Source of the DNA: Nitrobacter sp. NHB1
GTDB taxonomy: Bacteria > Pseudomonadota > Alphaproteobacteria > Rhizobiales > Xanthobacteraceae
Assembly (NCBI RefSeq): GCF_036964665.1
Contig: NZ_JBAMDA010000003.1
Coordinates: 1-64,000 of the forward strand
Direction of reading: 5' to 3'
DNA length: 64,000 nucleotides
Positions 55,540 to 63,897 of this stretch are shown here, piece by piece. Position 1 is the stretch's first letter; each line of letters starts with the position of its first letter. The notes beneath the pieces were generated by a model, which worked only from the letters and a program-made list of their open reading frames with translations, was not told the origin of the DNA and ran no database searches. The translations under genes and the position numbers were made by a program.

Positions 55540-56682
55540 CTACATTCCAATCGACGCGAAGAACACCGCGAACAATCCATCGAGCACGATCACCAGGAAG
55601 ATCGACTTCACCACCGAGGTTGTCGTCTGTTTGCCGAGCGATTCGGCACTGCCCTTGACGCGCAGGCCTTCGCTGCAGGCGACGATGCCGATCACCAGGG
55701 CCATGAACGGCGCCTTGATCATGCCGACCTCGAAATGCGTCACGGAAACGGCGTCGCGCAGCCGCGCTATGAAAATAGCCGGACCCATACCGCCGTAGAA
55801 CCACGCCACCAAGCCGCCGCCGTACAGCGCGGCCATTGATCCGATGAACGTCAGAATCGGCAACGCGACAATCAACGCGATAACGCGCGGCAGGATCAAA
55901 ACGACGACCGGATCGAGCCCCATGGTGGAGAGCGCATCAATCTCCTCACGCATTTTCATGGAGCCGAGCTCGGCGGTGTAGGCGCTGCCGGACCGGCCGG
56001 CGACCATGATCGCGACAATCAGCACGCCGAGTTCGCGCAGCACGAGAATTCCGACCATATCGACGACATAGGAATCGGCGCCGAACTTGCGAAAATGAAA
56101 GATGCCCTGCTGAGCGATGATCGCGCCGATCAGAAACGTGATGAGCAGGATGATGGGGATCGCCTGCCAACCGACCCGATACAATTGATAGACCAGCGAA
56201 GTGAGCCGCAGCGAGCGCGGCCTGCGAATGATGCCGACCAATGCGCTGCAAAGTGAACCGAGCATTTGCAAGAACACGGCCACATCTTCTTTGGAACCCC
56301 AGGCAGAGCGGCCAATCTCCTCCACTTTGGCAATCACGGGATTGCGTACCTTGGGTGCCGGAGGATTGTGCCGGTTTACATGCCGGACTTCCTCGATCAG
56401 GCCAGCGTAGTTTTCCGAGACCCCGACGACTTCGATCGGATGATCGGTAGACGCCATTCGCCGCGACAATTTTTCGAGCAACCACGCTCCCAACGTATCG
56501 AGTTCGCTCAGGCCGCTCATATCCATTTTCAAGAACTTCGCCCGCTCGACCTGCGGCGTGACGGCGCCCGCGAGCGCTTCCAAGACGGTGACATTCGCCG
56601 CGATCCAAGAACCGTCCGGGCGCAATTCGACCGTATCGTCCCTCGATGTGACCGCCAATTGGGGTGCCGTCGCCAAATGCAA
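55540..56682 (-). CDS. mlaE: MlaE-type permease with N-terminal STAS domain
   Basis: 380 residues. Residues 1-about 110 form a STAS-like domain (ERAKFLKMDMSGLSELDTLG), and the rest is an MlaE permease with the conserved cytoplasmic segment VAGRSGSAYTAELGSMKMRE and four to five helices. In the E. coli system STAS is a separate protein, MlaB; here it is fused. The start is a TTG at 56682 or, with a better spaced GGAG, at 56676. Two FNR-type boxes lie upstream. Confidence 0.88.
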   Translation of the reverse strand: MHLATAPQLAVTSRDDTVELRPDGSWIAANVTVLEALAGAVTPQVERAKFLKMDMSGLSELDTLGAWLLEKLSRRMASTDHPIEVVGVSENYAGLIEEVRHVNRHNPPAPKVRNPVIAKVEEIGRSAWGSKEDVAVFLQMLGSLCSALVGIIRRPRSLRLTSLVYQLYRVGWQAIPIILLITFLIGAIIAQQGIFHFRKFGADSYVVDMVGILVLRELGVLIVAIMVAGRSGSAYTAELGSMKMREEIDALSTMGLDPVVVLILPRVIALIVALPILTFIGSMAALYGGGLVAWFYGGMGPAIFIARLRDAVSVTHFEVGMIKAPFMALVIGIVACSEGLRVKGSAESLGKQTTTSVVKSIFLVIVLDGLFAVFFASIGM

Positions 56683-56729
56683 ATCTCCAGCTCGCTGCCT
56701 CCTCCATAAACTGGACTCGGGAATGGACG

Positions 56730-56743
56730 TTGACCTGCCTCAA
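56730..56743. promoter_or_regulatory. FNR/FixK-type box, proximal of two
   Basis: TTGACCTGCCTCAA has both TTGA and TCAA half-sites but a weaker inner part. It lies 48 bp upstream of the mlaE start. Confidence 0.45.
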
Positions 56744-56773
56744 ACCGGCATCACAGCAGCTCGTCGAAGACAT

Positions 56774-56787
56774 TTGATGCAAGTCAA
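56774..56787. promoter_or_regulatory. FNR/FixK-type box, distal of two
   Basis: TTGATGCAAGTCAA, close to the consensus. It lies 92 bp upstream of mlaE and about 157 bp upstream of the divergent gene at 56944. Confidence 0.6.
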
Positions 56788-56943
56788 CGGCACGAACTGG
56801 CGCCCGCATAGATTTCCAACCGGTTCGTTACAACCATCATCCGCAGCCTGACCAAGCCGAACCCTGGACAGGACTCCGGATTATCAATCACGACGGAGCA
56901 CTAGGTTGGCTCGTCGGTCGAAAGGCCATCAAACGCGAGGATT

Positions 56944-57354
56944 ATGGTCATGAATCTCAAGCCGATCCTAAATACATCTCTGCCGCTGCAGTTCCGGCAG
57001 ATTCACCTTGAGCTGGCGCGCGAACCAGGTCACCCCGAAGGAGATAGCGGCGTCGGCTACATCGTTATCGCCCCGCTCGCCTCCGACGGCCGCATCGACC
57101 CCAAATCATGGAAAGAGCATCGCGAAGCCTGTCGCGTGACACGTTTGCGGCCGGACGGGGATGACGACGATGTAGGTCATCTCGTTCACCGCCCCGGCGG
57201 CACCTGGGCATTCCATTACGACAGCGCGAGCAACCTGCCCGACGAAGCCGGCTATCACTTCGAGGACGAGCGTTTCGTGCCTGGTGAATACGTCTCAATC
57301 AACGAAGGAGGCACCATGCACACCTATCGCGTCAGGTCGGTCGCTCACCTGTGA
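56944..57354 (+). CDS. Uncharacterised protein, intact paralogue of 3659-4046
   Basis: 136 residues from MVMNLKPILNTSLPLQFRQI. The central pattern HPEGDSGVGYIVIAPLASDG, then WKEHREACRVTRLRPDGDDD and the C-terminal EDERFVPGEYVSINEGGTMH, is shared with the broken copy. It looks soluble with a beta-rich core. A second ATG at 56950 has GAGG nine bases upstream and may be the true start. It lies between the mla operon (divergent) and the synthetase fusion (convergent). Confidence 0.7.
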   Translation: MVMNLKPILNTSLPLQFRQIHLELAREPGHPEGDSGVGYIVIAPLASDGRIDPKSWKEHREACRVTRLRPDGDDDDVGHLVHRPGGTWAFHYDSASNLPDEAGYHFEDERFVPGEYVSINEGGTMHTYRVRSVAHL

Positions 57355-57391
57355 TACAATGAATGATTGGACGCTACAGGATATGCCTTGG

Positions 57392-60085
57392 CTAAAGCGC
57401 AAGCCTGACATGGCAAATGTCATGCTCGACGGGATCGTTCGCGATCTCGAAGCCGAGATCGCGGCACATCGCGAGCATGACCGTATTTTCCGATAGCACA
57501 TCGCCGGCAATGTGCTTCAGTCCTTCGGATTTGGCGTAATCGATGATCAATTGCATCAACGCCCAACCGAGCCCCCTACCCTTCAAATCCGAGCGAAGCA
57601 ATATGGCGTACTCGCCGGATTCATAAATCGAATCCGAGTGGATGCGGACGACGCCAACCATCTCGTGGGTGGCCTCGTCGAAGGCCACGAAAGCCATTGC
57701 GCGCGCGTAATCGAGTTGCGTCAGCCGCGCAACAAATTCGTGGCTGAACTGCTTCATGGCCGCAAAGAACCGGAGCCTCAGGTCCTCCTTGGTGACGTGG
57801 CGCAAGAATTCGTGAATCAACGGCTCGTCGTCAGGCCGAATCGGCCGGACCATGATTCGCCAGTCGTCCTTCAGTTCAAGATGCCGCAGCCATTGCGACG
57901 GATACGGCCGAACAGCAAAGTTGGCATTGCCCGGGCCGACAAATTTTCGTACCGGAGGCCCCACCGCGATACGAGCATCGACCGTAAGAACGCCGGTCTC
58001 ATCGGCGAGTAGCGGATTGAGGTCCAGTTCGTCGATCTCGGGAATATCTGCCGCGAGTTGTGCCAGCTTCACCAACGTCAGCGGTATTTCGTCTTGTTTG
58101 ACGGCAGGCACATCGCGATAGGCGCGCAACAGCCGTGAGACGCTGGTGCGCCCAACGAGATCACGCGCGAGCTCGAGATCGAGCGGCGGCAAGACCAGCG
58201 CCTTGTCGTTGATCACTTCCACGGCCGTGCCTCCGTGACCGAAAACGATGACGGAGCCGAACGTCGGATCGTTGGCGATCCCCAGGATGAGTTCACGAGC
58301 CTTCGGCCGCAGGACCATCGGCTGCACCATGAAGCCATCAAGCTTCGCATCCGGACGCTTCGCTTTGGCATTCGCAAAAATGCTGACGGCGGCGGCGCGA
58401 ACCGAATCGGCGCTCGTGAGATTGAGAACGACGCCGCCGACATCGGACTTGTGCGAGATGTCGCGCGAAAGCACCTTAAGAACGACGGTGGCGCCTTGTG
58501 CAAACCACGACTCCGCCTGAGCCGCAGCCTCCTCGGCATTGGCAGCCACCCGCGTCGGCACGCTGGCAATCCCGTAAGCGTTCAGGACACCCATAACTTC
58601 AATAGGATCGAGCCACCGCCTGCCCTCCGCCACCGCCGGCTCAACAATTCGCCGCGCCGCCTCGGTATCCGGCACGAACTCATGCGGCAAGCTCGGTGGA
58701 ACAGCAGCCAGCGATTCGACCACCTCGCGGTGATGAACGAGATACATGAATCCGCGCACGGCGTCGTCTTCCGTCGGATAGTCGGGAATGCCGGCATCGG
58801 AAAATGTTCTCGAAATCGTTTCCTCCGCGCCAACCCATACCGCCAGTACCGGCTTTGCGGGGACAGCGTGCTTCTGCCGATCTGTGCCCACGGCGCTGGT
58901 GACGGCCGCAACAATGTCGCTCGAATCTGCAATCGCCGTTTGCACATTCATGACAAGGACAGCATCGCTATCGCCATCCTGCAACAGAATCTCGAGCGCC
59001 GCCACGTAACGGGCCGGATCGGCGTCGCCAATGATATCGACCGGATTGGAGCCGGACCAGGCCGCCGGCAAAACGGCGTCGAGACGTTGTTTGACGACAG
59101 GGTTGAGCGCCGCCGGAATTCCTCCCAACTCGACAAGCCGATCGACCGCAAGAACACCGATACCGCCGCCATTGGTGAGCATGGCCAGCCGCTTCCCAGA
59201 CGAAAATTTGAGTCGGCTCAGCGTCTCCGCACAATCGAACAGTTCACGGAGATCGAACACACGCAGTATGCCGGCGCGACGGAACGCCGCATCATAGACG
59301 GCATCCGAACCGGCAAGCGCACCGGTATGGGTTGCCGCCGCCTTGGCTCCCTGCGCCATTCGTCCGGATTTGACGACGACAACCGGCTTGACCCGCGCCG
59401 CCGCCCGCGCCGCCGACATGAATTTCCGGGCGTCCTTGACCGCCTCGATGTACATCAGAATCGCCTTGGTATCGGTATCGAGCGCAAAGAAATCCAACAG
59501 ATCGGCGATATCGACGTCAAGCTGGTCACCAACCGATACGACCCCAGAAAATCCGACACTACGATGCGCGGCCCAATCGACCATCCCGGTGGCGATCGCA
59601 CCGGATTGAGAGATCAGCGCCAGATTGCCCGCGCGCGGCATATGAGCCGCGAAGCTCGCGTTCAGATTGACCTTCGGCATCAATATTCCGAGGCAATTGG
59701 GCCCGATCAGCCTCATACGGTGCGCGCGCGCCGCATGATCGGCAGCTTCCGCCACTGAGCCCGCTCCGTGGCCGAGACCAGCGCTGACAATGATGGCTCC
59801 AGCGGCGCCGAGCTGTCCGGCTTCGGCAACGATCTCAGGAACCGTTCGCGCAGGCGTCGTGATAATCACAAGCTCCGGTACAAACGGTAAGTCCGCCAAA
59901 CGGTTAACCGTCGGCATACCGACAATCTCCGGGTAGTGCGAATTGACAACGCCGAATGGGCCTTCAAACTGGGATGCGCGTATGTTTTTTATAATCGCTT
60001 GCCCGACCGAGCCGCGGCGCGTACTCGCACCGACCAACGCCACCGAACCCGGGGCAAGCAGACTATTCAATCGATAAGTCGACAT
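57392..60085 (-). CDS. NDP-forming acyl-CoA synthetase fused to GNAT acetyltransferase (Pat-like)
   Basis: 897 residues. Residues 1-about 690 match the two halves of ADP-forming acetyl-CoA synthetase: the CoA-binding fold LAPGSVALVGASTRRGSVGQ, the phosphohistidine loop ATHTGALAGSDAVYDAAFRR (His253) and the ATP-grasp region VLKVLSRDISHKSDVGGVVL. From about 735 a GNAT domain carries VRPIRPDDEPLIHEFLRHVT, LRSDLKGRGLGWALMQLIID and ENTVMLAMCRDLGFEIAND. This is the layout of the Pat/YfiQ protein-lysine acetyltransferases. The synthetase half retains its His, so both activities are possible. It may couple acetyl-CoA levels to protein acetylation in the acetate branch. Confidence 0.9.
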   Translation of the reverse strand: MSTYRLNSLLAPGSVALVGASTRRGSVGQAIIKNIRASQFEGPFGVVNSHYPEIVGMPTVNRLADLPFVPELVIITTPARTVPEIVAEAGQLGAAGAIIVSAGLGHGAGSVAEAADHAARAHRMRLIGPNCLGILMPKVNLNASFAAHMPRAGNLALISQSGAIATGMVDWAAHRSVGFSGVVSVGDQLDVDIADLLDFFALDTDTKAILMYIEAVKDARKFMSAARAAARVKPVVVVKSGRMAQGAKAAATHTGALAGSDAVYDAAFRRAGILRVFDLRELFDCAETLSRLKFSSGKRLAMLTNGGGIGVLAVDRLVELGGIPAALNPVVKQRLDAVLPAAWSGSNPVDIIGDADPARYVAALEILLQDGDSDAVLVMNVQTAIADSSDIVAAVTSAVGTDRQKHAVPAKPVLAVWVGAEETISRTFSDAGIPDYPTEDDAVRGFMYLVHHREVVESLAAVPPSLPHEFVPDTEAARRIVEPAVAEGRRWLDPIEVMGVLNAYGIASVPTRVAANAEEAAAQAESWFAQGATVVLKVLSRDISHKSDVGGVVLNLTSADSVRAAAVSIFANAKAKRPDAKLDGFMVQPMVLRPKARELILGIANDPTFGSVIVFGHGGTAVEVINDKALVLPPLDLELARDLVGRTSVSRLLRAYRDVPAVKQDEIPLTLVKLAQLAADIPEIDELDLNPLLADETGVLTVDARIAVGPPVRKFVGPGNANFAVRPYPSQWLRHLELKDDWRIMVRPIRPDDEPLIHEFLRHVTKEDLRLRFFAAMKQFSHEFVARLTQLDYARAMAFVAFDEATHEMVGVVRIHSDSIYESGEYAILLRSDLKGRGLGWALMQLIIDYAKSEGLKHIAGDVLSENTVMLAMCRDLGFEIANDPVEHDICHVRLAL

Positions 60086-60158
60086 GGACCCTTCACGCCG
60101 AAAGGCGCCTGCGCTGCAATCTTGATGGCTTCTTGCGGCGCATCAGGCAGCTTTGATT

Positions 60159-60611
60159 TTACAGGGCACGCTGCTCGCCACGGGTGCAGTCTCGCAAAGC
60201 TCGCATGACATCCTCGCGCGAGATGATGCCGACCAGATGCTGGCCCGTACCCATAACGGGAATACTGCGAAGCCGGTGCTCGACCATCAACTGCAACACG
60301 CGCACCAACTTCGTCGTTGCGCTCACATAGATAAATTCGTGGATCATCACATCGGAAACGGTTCGTTTCATGAGTTCGTCATAACGCGGCACCATCGAGC
60401 TCAGCGTAAGGGCAAAACATTTGAGGAAATCGAACTTTGTCACCAGGCCAACGACCTCCAGTTGGTCGACGACCGGATAGGCATTAAAATCATCGCTGGC
60501 GAACAGATCGTTGAGTTCGTCCATCGTGACATCGGACGATACCGTCTTGACCTTGCGTGTCATGTAACGGTCGACGGACTGTTCGAGAAATTGATACAAG
60601 ATGTCACCCAA
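60159..60611 (-). CDS. CBS-domain pair protein
   Basis: 150 residues with two CBS modules: VDRYMTRKVKTVSSDVTMDE to PVVDQLEVVGLVTKFDFLKC and RTVSDVMIHEFIYVSATTKL to PVMGTGQHLVGIISREDVMR. Tandem CBS domains sense adenosine nucleotides such as AMP. The chosen start is a TTG at 60611 with no clear ribosome site, so the N-terminus is uncertain. It lies 73 bp upstream of the synthetase fusion on the same strand and may be co-expressed. Confidence 0.8.
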   Translation of the reverse strand: MGDILYQFLEQSVDRYMTRKVKTVSSDVTMDELNDLFASDDFNAYPVVDQLEVVGLVTKFDFLKCFALTLSSMVPRYDELMKRTVSDVMIHEFIYVSATTKLVRVLQLMVEHRLRSIPVMGTGQHLVGIISREDVMRALRDCTRGEQRAL

Positions 60612-60686
60612 TTTTGCTGCATTTGGCTTAGAGCGGGCTGTGGCTCGGGCGCGCGCAGTACATGCCGTGCGCGCCGGATTCTCAAA

Positions 60687-61157
60687 TCAGGCTGCCGTTT
60701 TGACTTCGATTGTTTTGGCCTGCGCGGGTGCTGGCTTCGGTACCGTGACCTTCAGGACACCCTTCGACATCACTGCCTTGATGCTGTCGAGGTTCACGCC
60801 CGGCGGCAGTTCGACAGTTCGCACGAAGGAACCGTAGGTCCGCTCGACAAGATGATAGTCCTTTTCTTTTTCCTCTCGCTGGTTTTTCTTCTCGCCGCGA
60901 ATCGTCAAATGATTGTCCACGACGTTCAACTGTACGTCTTTCTCCTCCATGCCGGGCAGTTCCGCGGTCAATTCAATCTCCTTGTCCGTCTCGGCAAGAT
61001 CCATGCTGGGCATCAGCGTCCGTGACGAGAGACCGGCAAAGCTCCTGCTGAAGCCATCGAACAGCCGGTCCATCTCTTGCTGCAACGCCGCCAACGGATT
61101 TGCTTCGGTACGTGCCAGGGAACTATCCCGTCCTATAGGGATGAGCGACTTCATCAT
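60687..61157 (-). CDS. Hsp20/alpha-crystallin family small heat-shock protein
   Basis: 156 residues from MMKSLIPIGRDSSLARTEAN. The alpha-crystallin domain runs from VDNHLTIRGEKKNQREEKEK to GVLKVTVPKPAPAQ, with the conserved GVLKVTVPK strand. It prevents protein aggregation without ATP. GGAGGA lies six to seven bases before the ATG at 61157, better than the first ATG at 61175. An FNR-type box lies 64 bp upstream. Confidence 0.9.
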   Translation of the reverse strand: MMKSLIPIGRDSSLARTEANPLAALQQEMDRLFDGFSRSFAGLSSRTLMPSMDLAETDKEIELTAELPGMEEKDVQLNVVDNHLTIRGEKKNQREEKEKDYHLVERTYGSFVRTVELPPGVNLDSIKAVMSKGVLKVTVPKPAPAQAKTIEVKTAA

Positions 61158-61220
61158 GATTGGTCCTCCAAACAATGACCTCTGAGCGACGTTATCTCAC
61201 CACCCGCAAGCGGGAATGTT

Positions 61221-61234
61221 TTGATCGAGGTCAA
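61221..61234. promoter_or_regulatory. FNR/FixK-type box between divergent genes
   Basis: TTGATCGAGGTCAA, a clean palindrome between hsp20 (64 bp away) and the alcohol dehydrogenase at 61318 (84 bp away). Confidence 0.75.
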
Positions 61235-61317
61235 ACAGAGGTGGCCATTGCACTGCAATAAATACCGGAGTTACTTTCCAAGCGGATCGGACATACCTTG
61301 GCCTTAGGGAGGTTTCC

Positions 61318-62301
61318 ATGCGCGCGATGGTGCTCTCGGCTCCAGGCACACAGCTCCTGATAAACGAGCGCGACGATCCAATCCCTGGCGACGGAGAGAT
61401 CCGCGTCAAAATCAGTGCGTGTGGGGTTTGCCGCACCGACCTCCATGTCGTTGATTCGGAACTTCCCGGCATCCGCTATCCGATCATCCCAGGCCATGAA
61501 ATCGTCGGCCGCATCGACCTGATGGGTCTCGGCGTGACCGGTCATGAGATTGGTGACCGCGTCGGAATCCCCTGGTTGGGGTACACCTGCGGCGTTTGCC
61601 GTTATTGCCGACTCGGCATGGAGAATTTGTGCGACCGCCCGCTTTTCACCGGCTACACCCGCGATGGCGGCTTCGCAACCCACACCATCGCCGATGCGCG
61701 CTATGCTTTCGCGATCGATGGAACCGGCGACGACGTATCGGTCGCGCCGCTATTATGTGCCGGCCTGATAGGCTGGCGGTCGCTGGTCATGGCGGGCAAT
61801 GCCGAACGGCTAGGTATCTACGGGTTTGGCGCGGCAGGCCATATCGTCGCTCAAATCGCTATCTGGCAGGGGCGCTCCGTATTTGCCTTCACCCGCGCCG
61901 GGGATGTCGCGGCGCAGGACTTCGCCAGGCAACTTGGCGCCGTCTGGGCCGGTGCATCCGATCAGCGTCCGCCGGCCGAACTGGATGCCGCCATCATCTA
62001 TGCCCCGGCCGGTGAATTGGTCCCGCTCGCCCTGCGCGCAGTTCGCAAGGGTGGCCGGGTTGTATGCGCTGGAATCCACATGAGCGATATTCCGTCATTT
62101 CCATACAGTCTCCTTTGGGAGGAGCGGCAGCTGCTATCCGTTGCCAATCTGACGAGGCAGGACGGCATCGATTTCTTCAAGATCGTTCCTCAGGCCGGAA
62201 TTCACATCCGCACGACGACCTTCCCCCTCGACAAGGCAAACGACGCCCTTGCCATGCTAAGGGCAGGACAACTGCTGGGGGCAGCCGTTCTTCAACTCTA
62301 A
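61318..62301 (+). CDS. Zinc-dependent alcohol dehydrogenase (MDR family), second copy
   Basis: 327 residues. The catalytic zinc ligands are Cys38 (VCRTDLH loop start) and His60-Glu61, the structural cysteines are 91, 94, 97 and 105, and the nucleotide-binding motif is IYGFGAAGHIVAQIAIWQGR. It is in a different subgroup from the enzyme at 39593, nearer to AdhA-type zinc dehydrogenases. Substrate unknown. GGGAGG precedes the ATG at 61318. The kinase/ATPase fusion follows 12 bp downstream, so the two are probably one operon. Confidence 0.88.
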   Translation: MRAMVLSAPGTQLLINERDDPIPGDGEIRVKISACGVCRTDLHVVDSELPGIRYPIIPGHEIVGRIDLMGLGVTGHEIGDRVGIPWLGYTCGVCRYCRLGMENLCDRPLFTGYTRDGGFATHTIADARYAFAIDGTGDDVSVAPLLCAGLIGWRSLVMAGNAERLGIYGFGAAGHIVAQIAIWQGRSVFAFTRAGDVAAQDFARQLGAVWAGASDQRPPAELDAAIIYAPAGELVPLALRAVRKGGRVVCAGIHMSDIPSFPYSLLWEERQLLSVANLTRQDGIDFFKIVPQAGIHIRTTTFPLDKANDALAMLRAGQLLGAAVLQL

Positions 62302-62313
62302 CCAAAGCCGGAC

Positions 62314-63897
62314 ATGACAAGCCCGACCACGCAGGAAACTGCCATTCAGCGGGAAGTCTTTGCCTTCCTGACCGACCCCGCGACACATGGCGATGCCGAC
62401 GTTCGGCGCATCGACACCCATTCCGCCGTGGTTTTTCTTGCACGCGACAGAGCACTGAAGGTCAAGCGCGCAATCCGGTTTCCATTTCTCGATTATTCCA
62501 CACTGGCGAAACGGAAGGCGTCCTGCGAAGAAGAGATCAAGATCAATCGTCCATCGGCGCCGCAAATCTACCGCCGCGTTGTCGCAATCACACAAGGCAA
62601 TGACGGTTCGTTCAGCATCGACGGCGACGGGCTGCCGGTCGAATATGCCGTCGAGATGGAGCGCTTCGACGAGCGTCTGACGCTGGATCACCTCGCGCAA
62701 GCCGGCGCATTGGATCCTGCTCTGGTCGTTGACCTTGCCGACGCCATCGCGGCATCGCATCGGACAGCATCCGCCGCCGCGGTCGACGGATGGATTTGTT
62801 CCGTTCCCTCCATTATCACCGACAATACATCCGCGTTCCGGGCTTCAGGCTGCTTGCCTGCAGACGCCATCGATGAGCTTGATGCGGCAAGCCAGACTGA
62901 GTTCTCGAGGATTCGAGCACGATTAAAGGAGCGCGGCCGCCTCGGGCTTGTTCGACGCTGCCACGGCGATCTACATCTCGCCAACATCGTGCTGATCGGG
63001 CACAAGCCAGTTCTGTTCGACGCGATCGAGTTCGATCCCGCGATCGCCTCAGTCGATATTCTTTACGATCTGTCGTTCACCTTGATGGATCTTCTGCACT
63101 ACGGACGTCGTATCGAAGCCAATATCCTTCTCAACAGATACCTGACCATACCATTTGAAGACAATCTCGACGGAATCGCGGCGCTCCCGCTGTTCATGTC
63201 GATGCGCGCCGCCATTCGTGCCAATGTCCTGCTGGCACGCCTCGGCGGTCACTATGCTGATGAAGCGCCCATACTGCTGGCGACCCGCTCCTATTTCGCT
63301 TTGGCACGCCAACTGATTTCTCCTTCCTCGCCAACGCTTGTCGCTATTGGCGGCCTGTCCGGAACCGGAAAAACCGTGCTGGCCCGCGCGCTCGCTGACG
63401 CCATTGAACCTCCGCCCGGAGCCTTGATTTTGCGTTCAGACGTCGTGCGCAAACAGTATTTCCAGGTCGATGAGACGCAACAGTTGCCTACAACTGCCTA
63501 CCAGCCGGAGGCTACCGCGATCATTTATCAAATCCAGACCGAACGCGCCGGACGAATTCTCTCGCAAGGGCACTCCGTCATTCTCGACGCCGTCTTTGCC
63601 AAGCCGGCCGAGCGGCATTCGGTTGCCGCTATCGCTCGCAAGCTCAACCTGCCATTTGTCGGTTTCTTTCTCGTGAGCGATCTAATAACCCGAATGAAAC
63701 GGGTCAGACATCGCGTAGACGATGCGTCCGATGCCACGCTCGATCTCGTCAGACACCAGGAGAACTATGATATCGGCCCGCTTGACTGGCACATCATCGA
63801 TGCCTCCGGAACACCTCAGCAAACTCTGCAACGCTGCAAGGAACGGTTTGGCATGGCTCAAACCGATCTCTCGCCAAAACCGCTGGACCCACCGTGA
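62314..63897 (+). CDS. Aminoglycoside-phosphotransferase-like/P-loop ATPase fusion
   Basis: 527 residues. The N-terminal about 320 residues look like a kinase of the aminoglycoside phosphotransferase type, with the catalytic loop CHGDLHLANIVLIGHKPVLF and the metal site FDAIEFD. The C-terminal part has Walker A AIGGLSGTGKTVLARALADA near 342 and resembles zeta-toxin/AAA nucleotide kinases. Such fusions are widespread in Proteobacteria; the substrate is unknown and resistance is not implied. It follows the alcohol dehydrogenase by 12 bp. Confidence 0.8.
   Translation: MTSPTTQETAIQREVFAFLTDPATHGDADVRRIDTHSAVVFLARDRALKVKRAIRFPFLDYSTLAKRKASCEEEIKINRPSAPQIYRRVVAITQGNDGSFSIDGDGLPVEYAVEMERFDERLTLDHLAQAGALDPALVVDLADAIAASHRTASAAAVDGWICSVPSIITDNTSAFRASGCLPADAIDELDAASQTEFSRIRARLKERGRLGLVRRCHGDLHLANIVLIGHKPVLFDAIEFDPAIASVDILYDLSFTLMDLLHYGRRIEANILLNRYLTIPFEDNLDGIAALPLFMSMRAAIRANVLLARLGGHYADEAPILLATRSYFALARQLISPSSPTLVAIGGLSGTGKTVLARALADAIEPPPGALILRSDVVRKQYFQVDETQQLPTTAYQPEATAIIYQIQTERAGRILSQGHSVILDAVFAKPAERHSVAAIARKLNLPFVGFFLVSDLITRMKRVRHRVDDASDATLDLVRHQENYDIGPLDWHIIDASGTPQQTLQRCKERFGMAQTDLSPKPLDPP

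Noticed and set aside
57359-57496. Short ORF after the uncharacterised gene at 56944
   Set aside because: It overlaps the C-terminus of the synthetase fusion on the other strand and looks like its shadow.
58235-59758. Plus-strand ORF of 507 codons
   Set aside because: Antisense shadow of the synthetase/acetyltransferase fusion.
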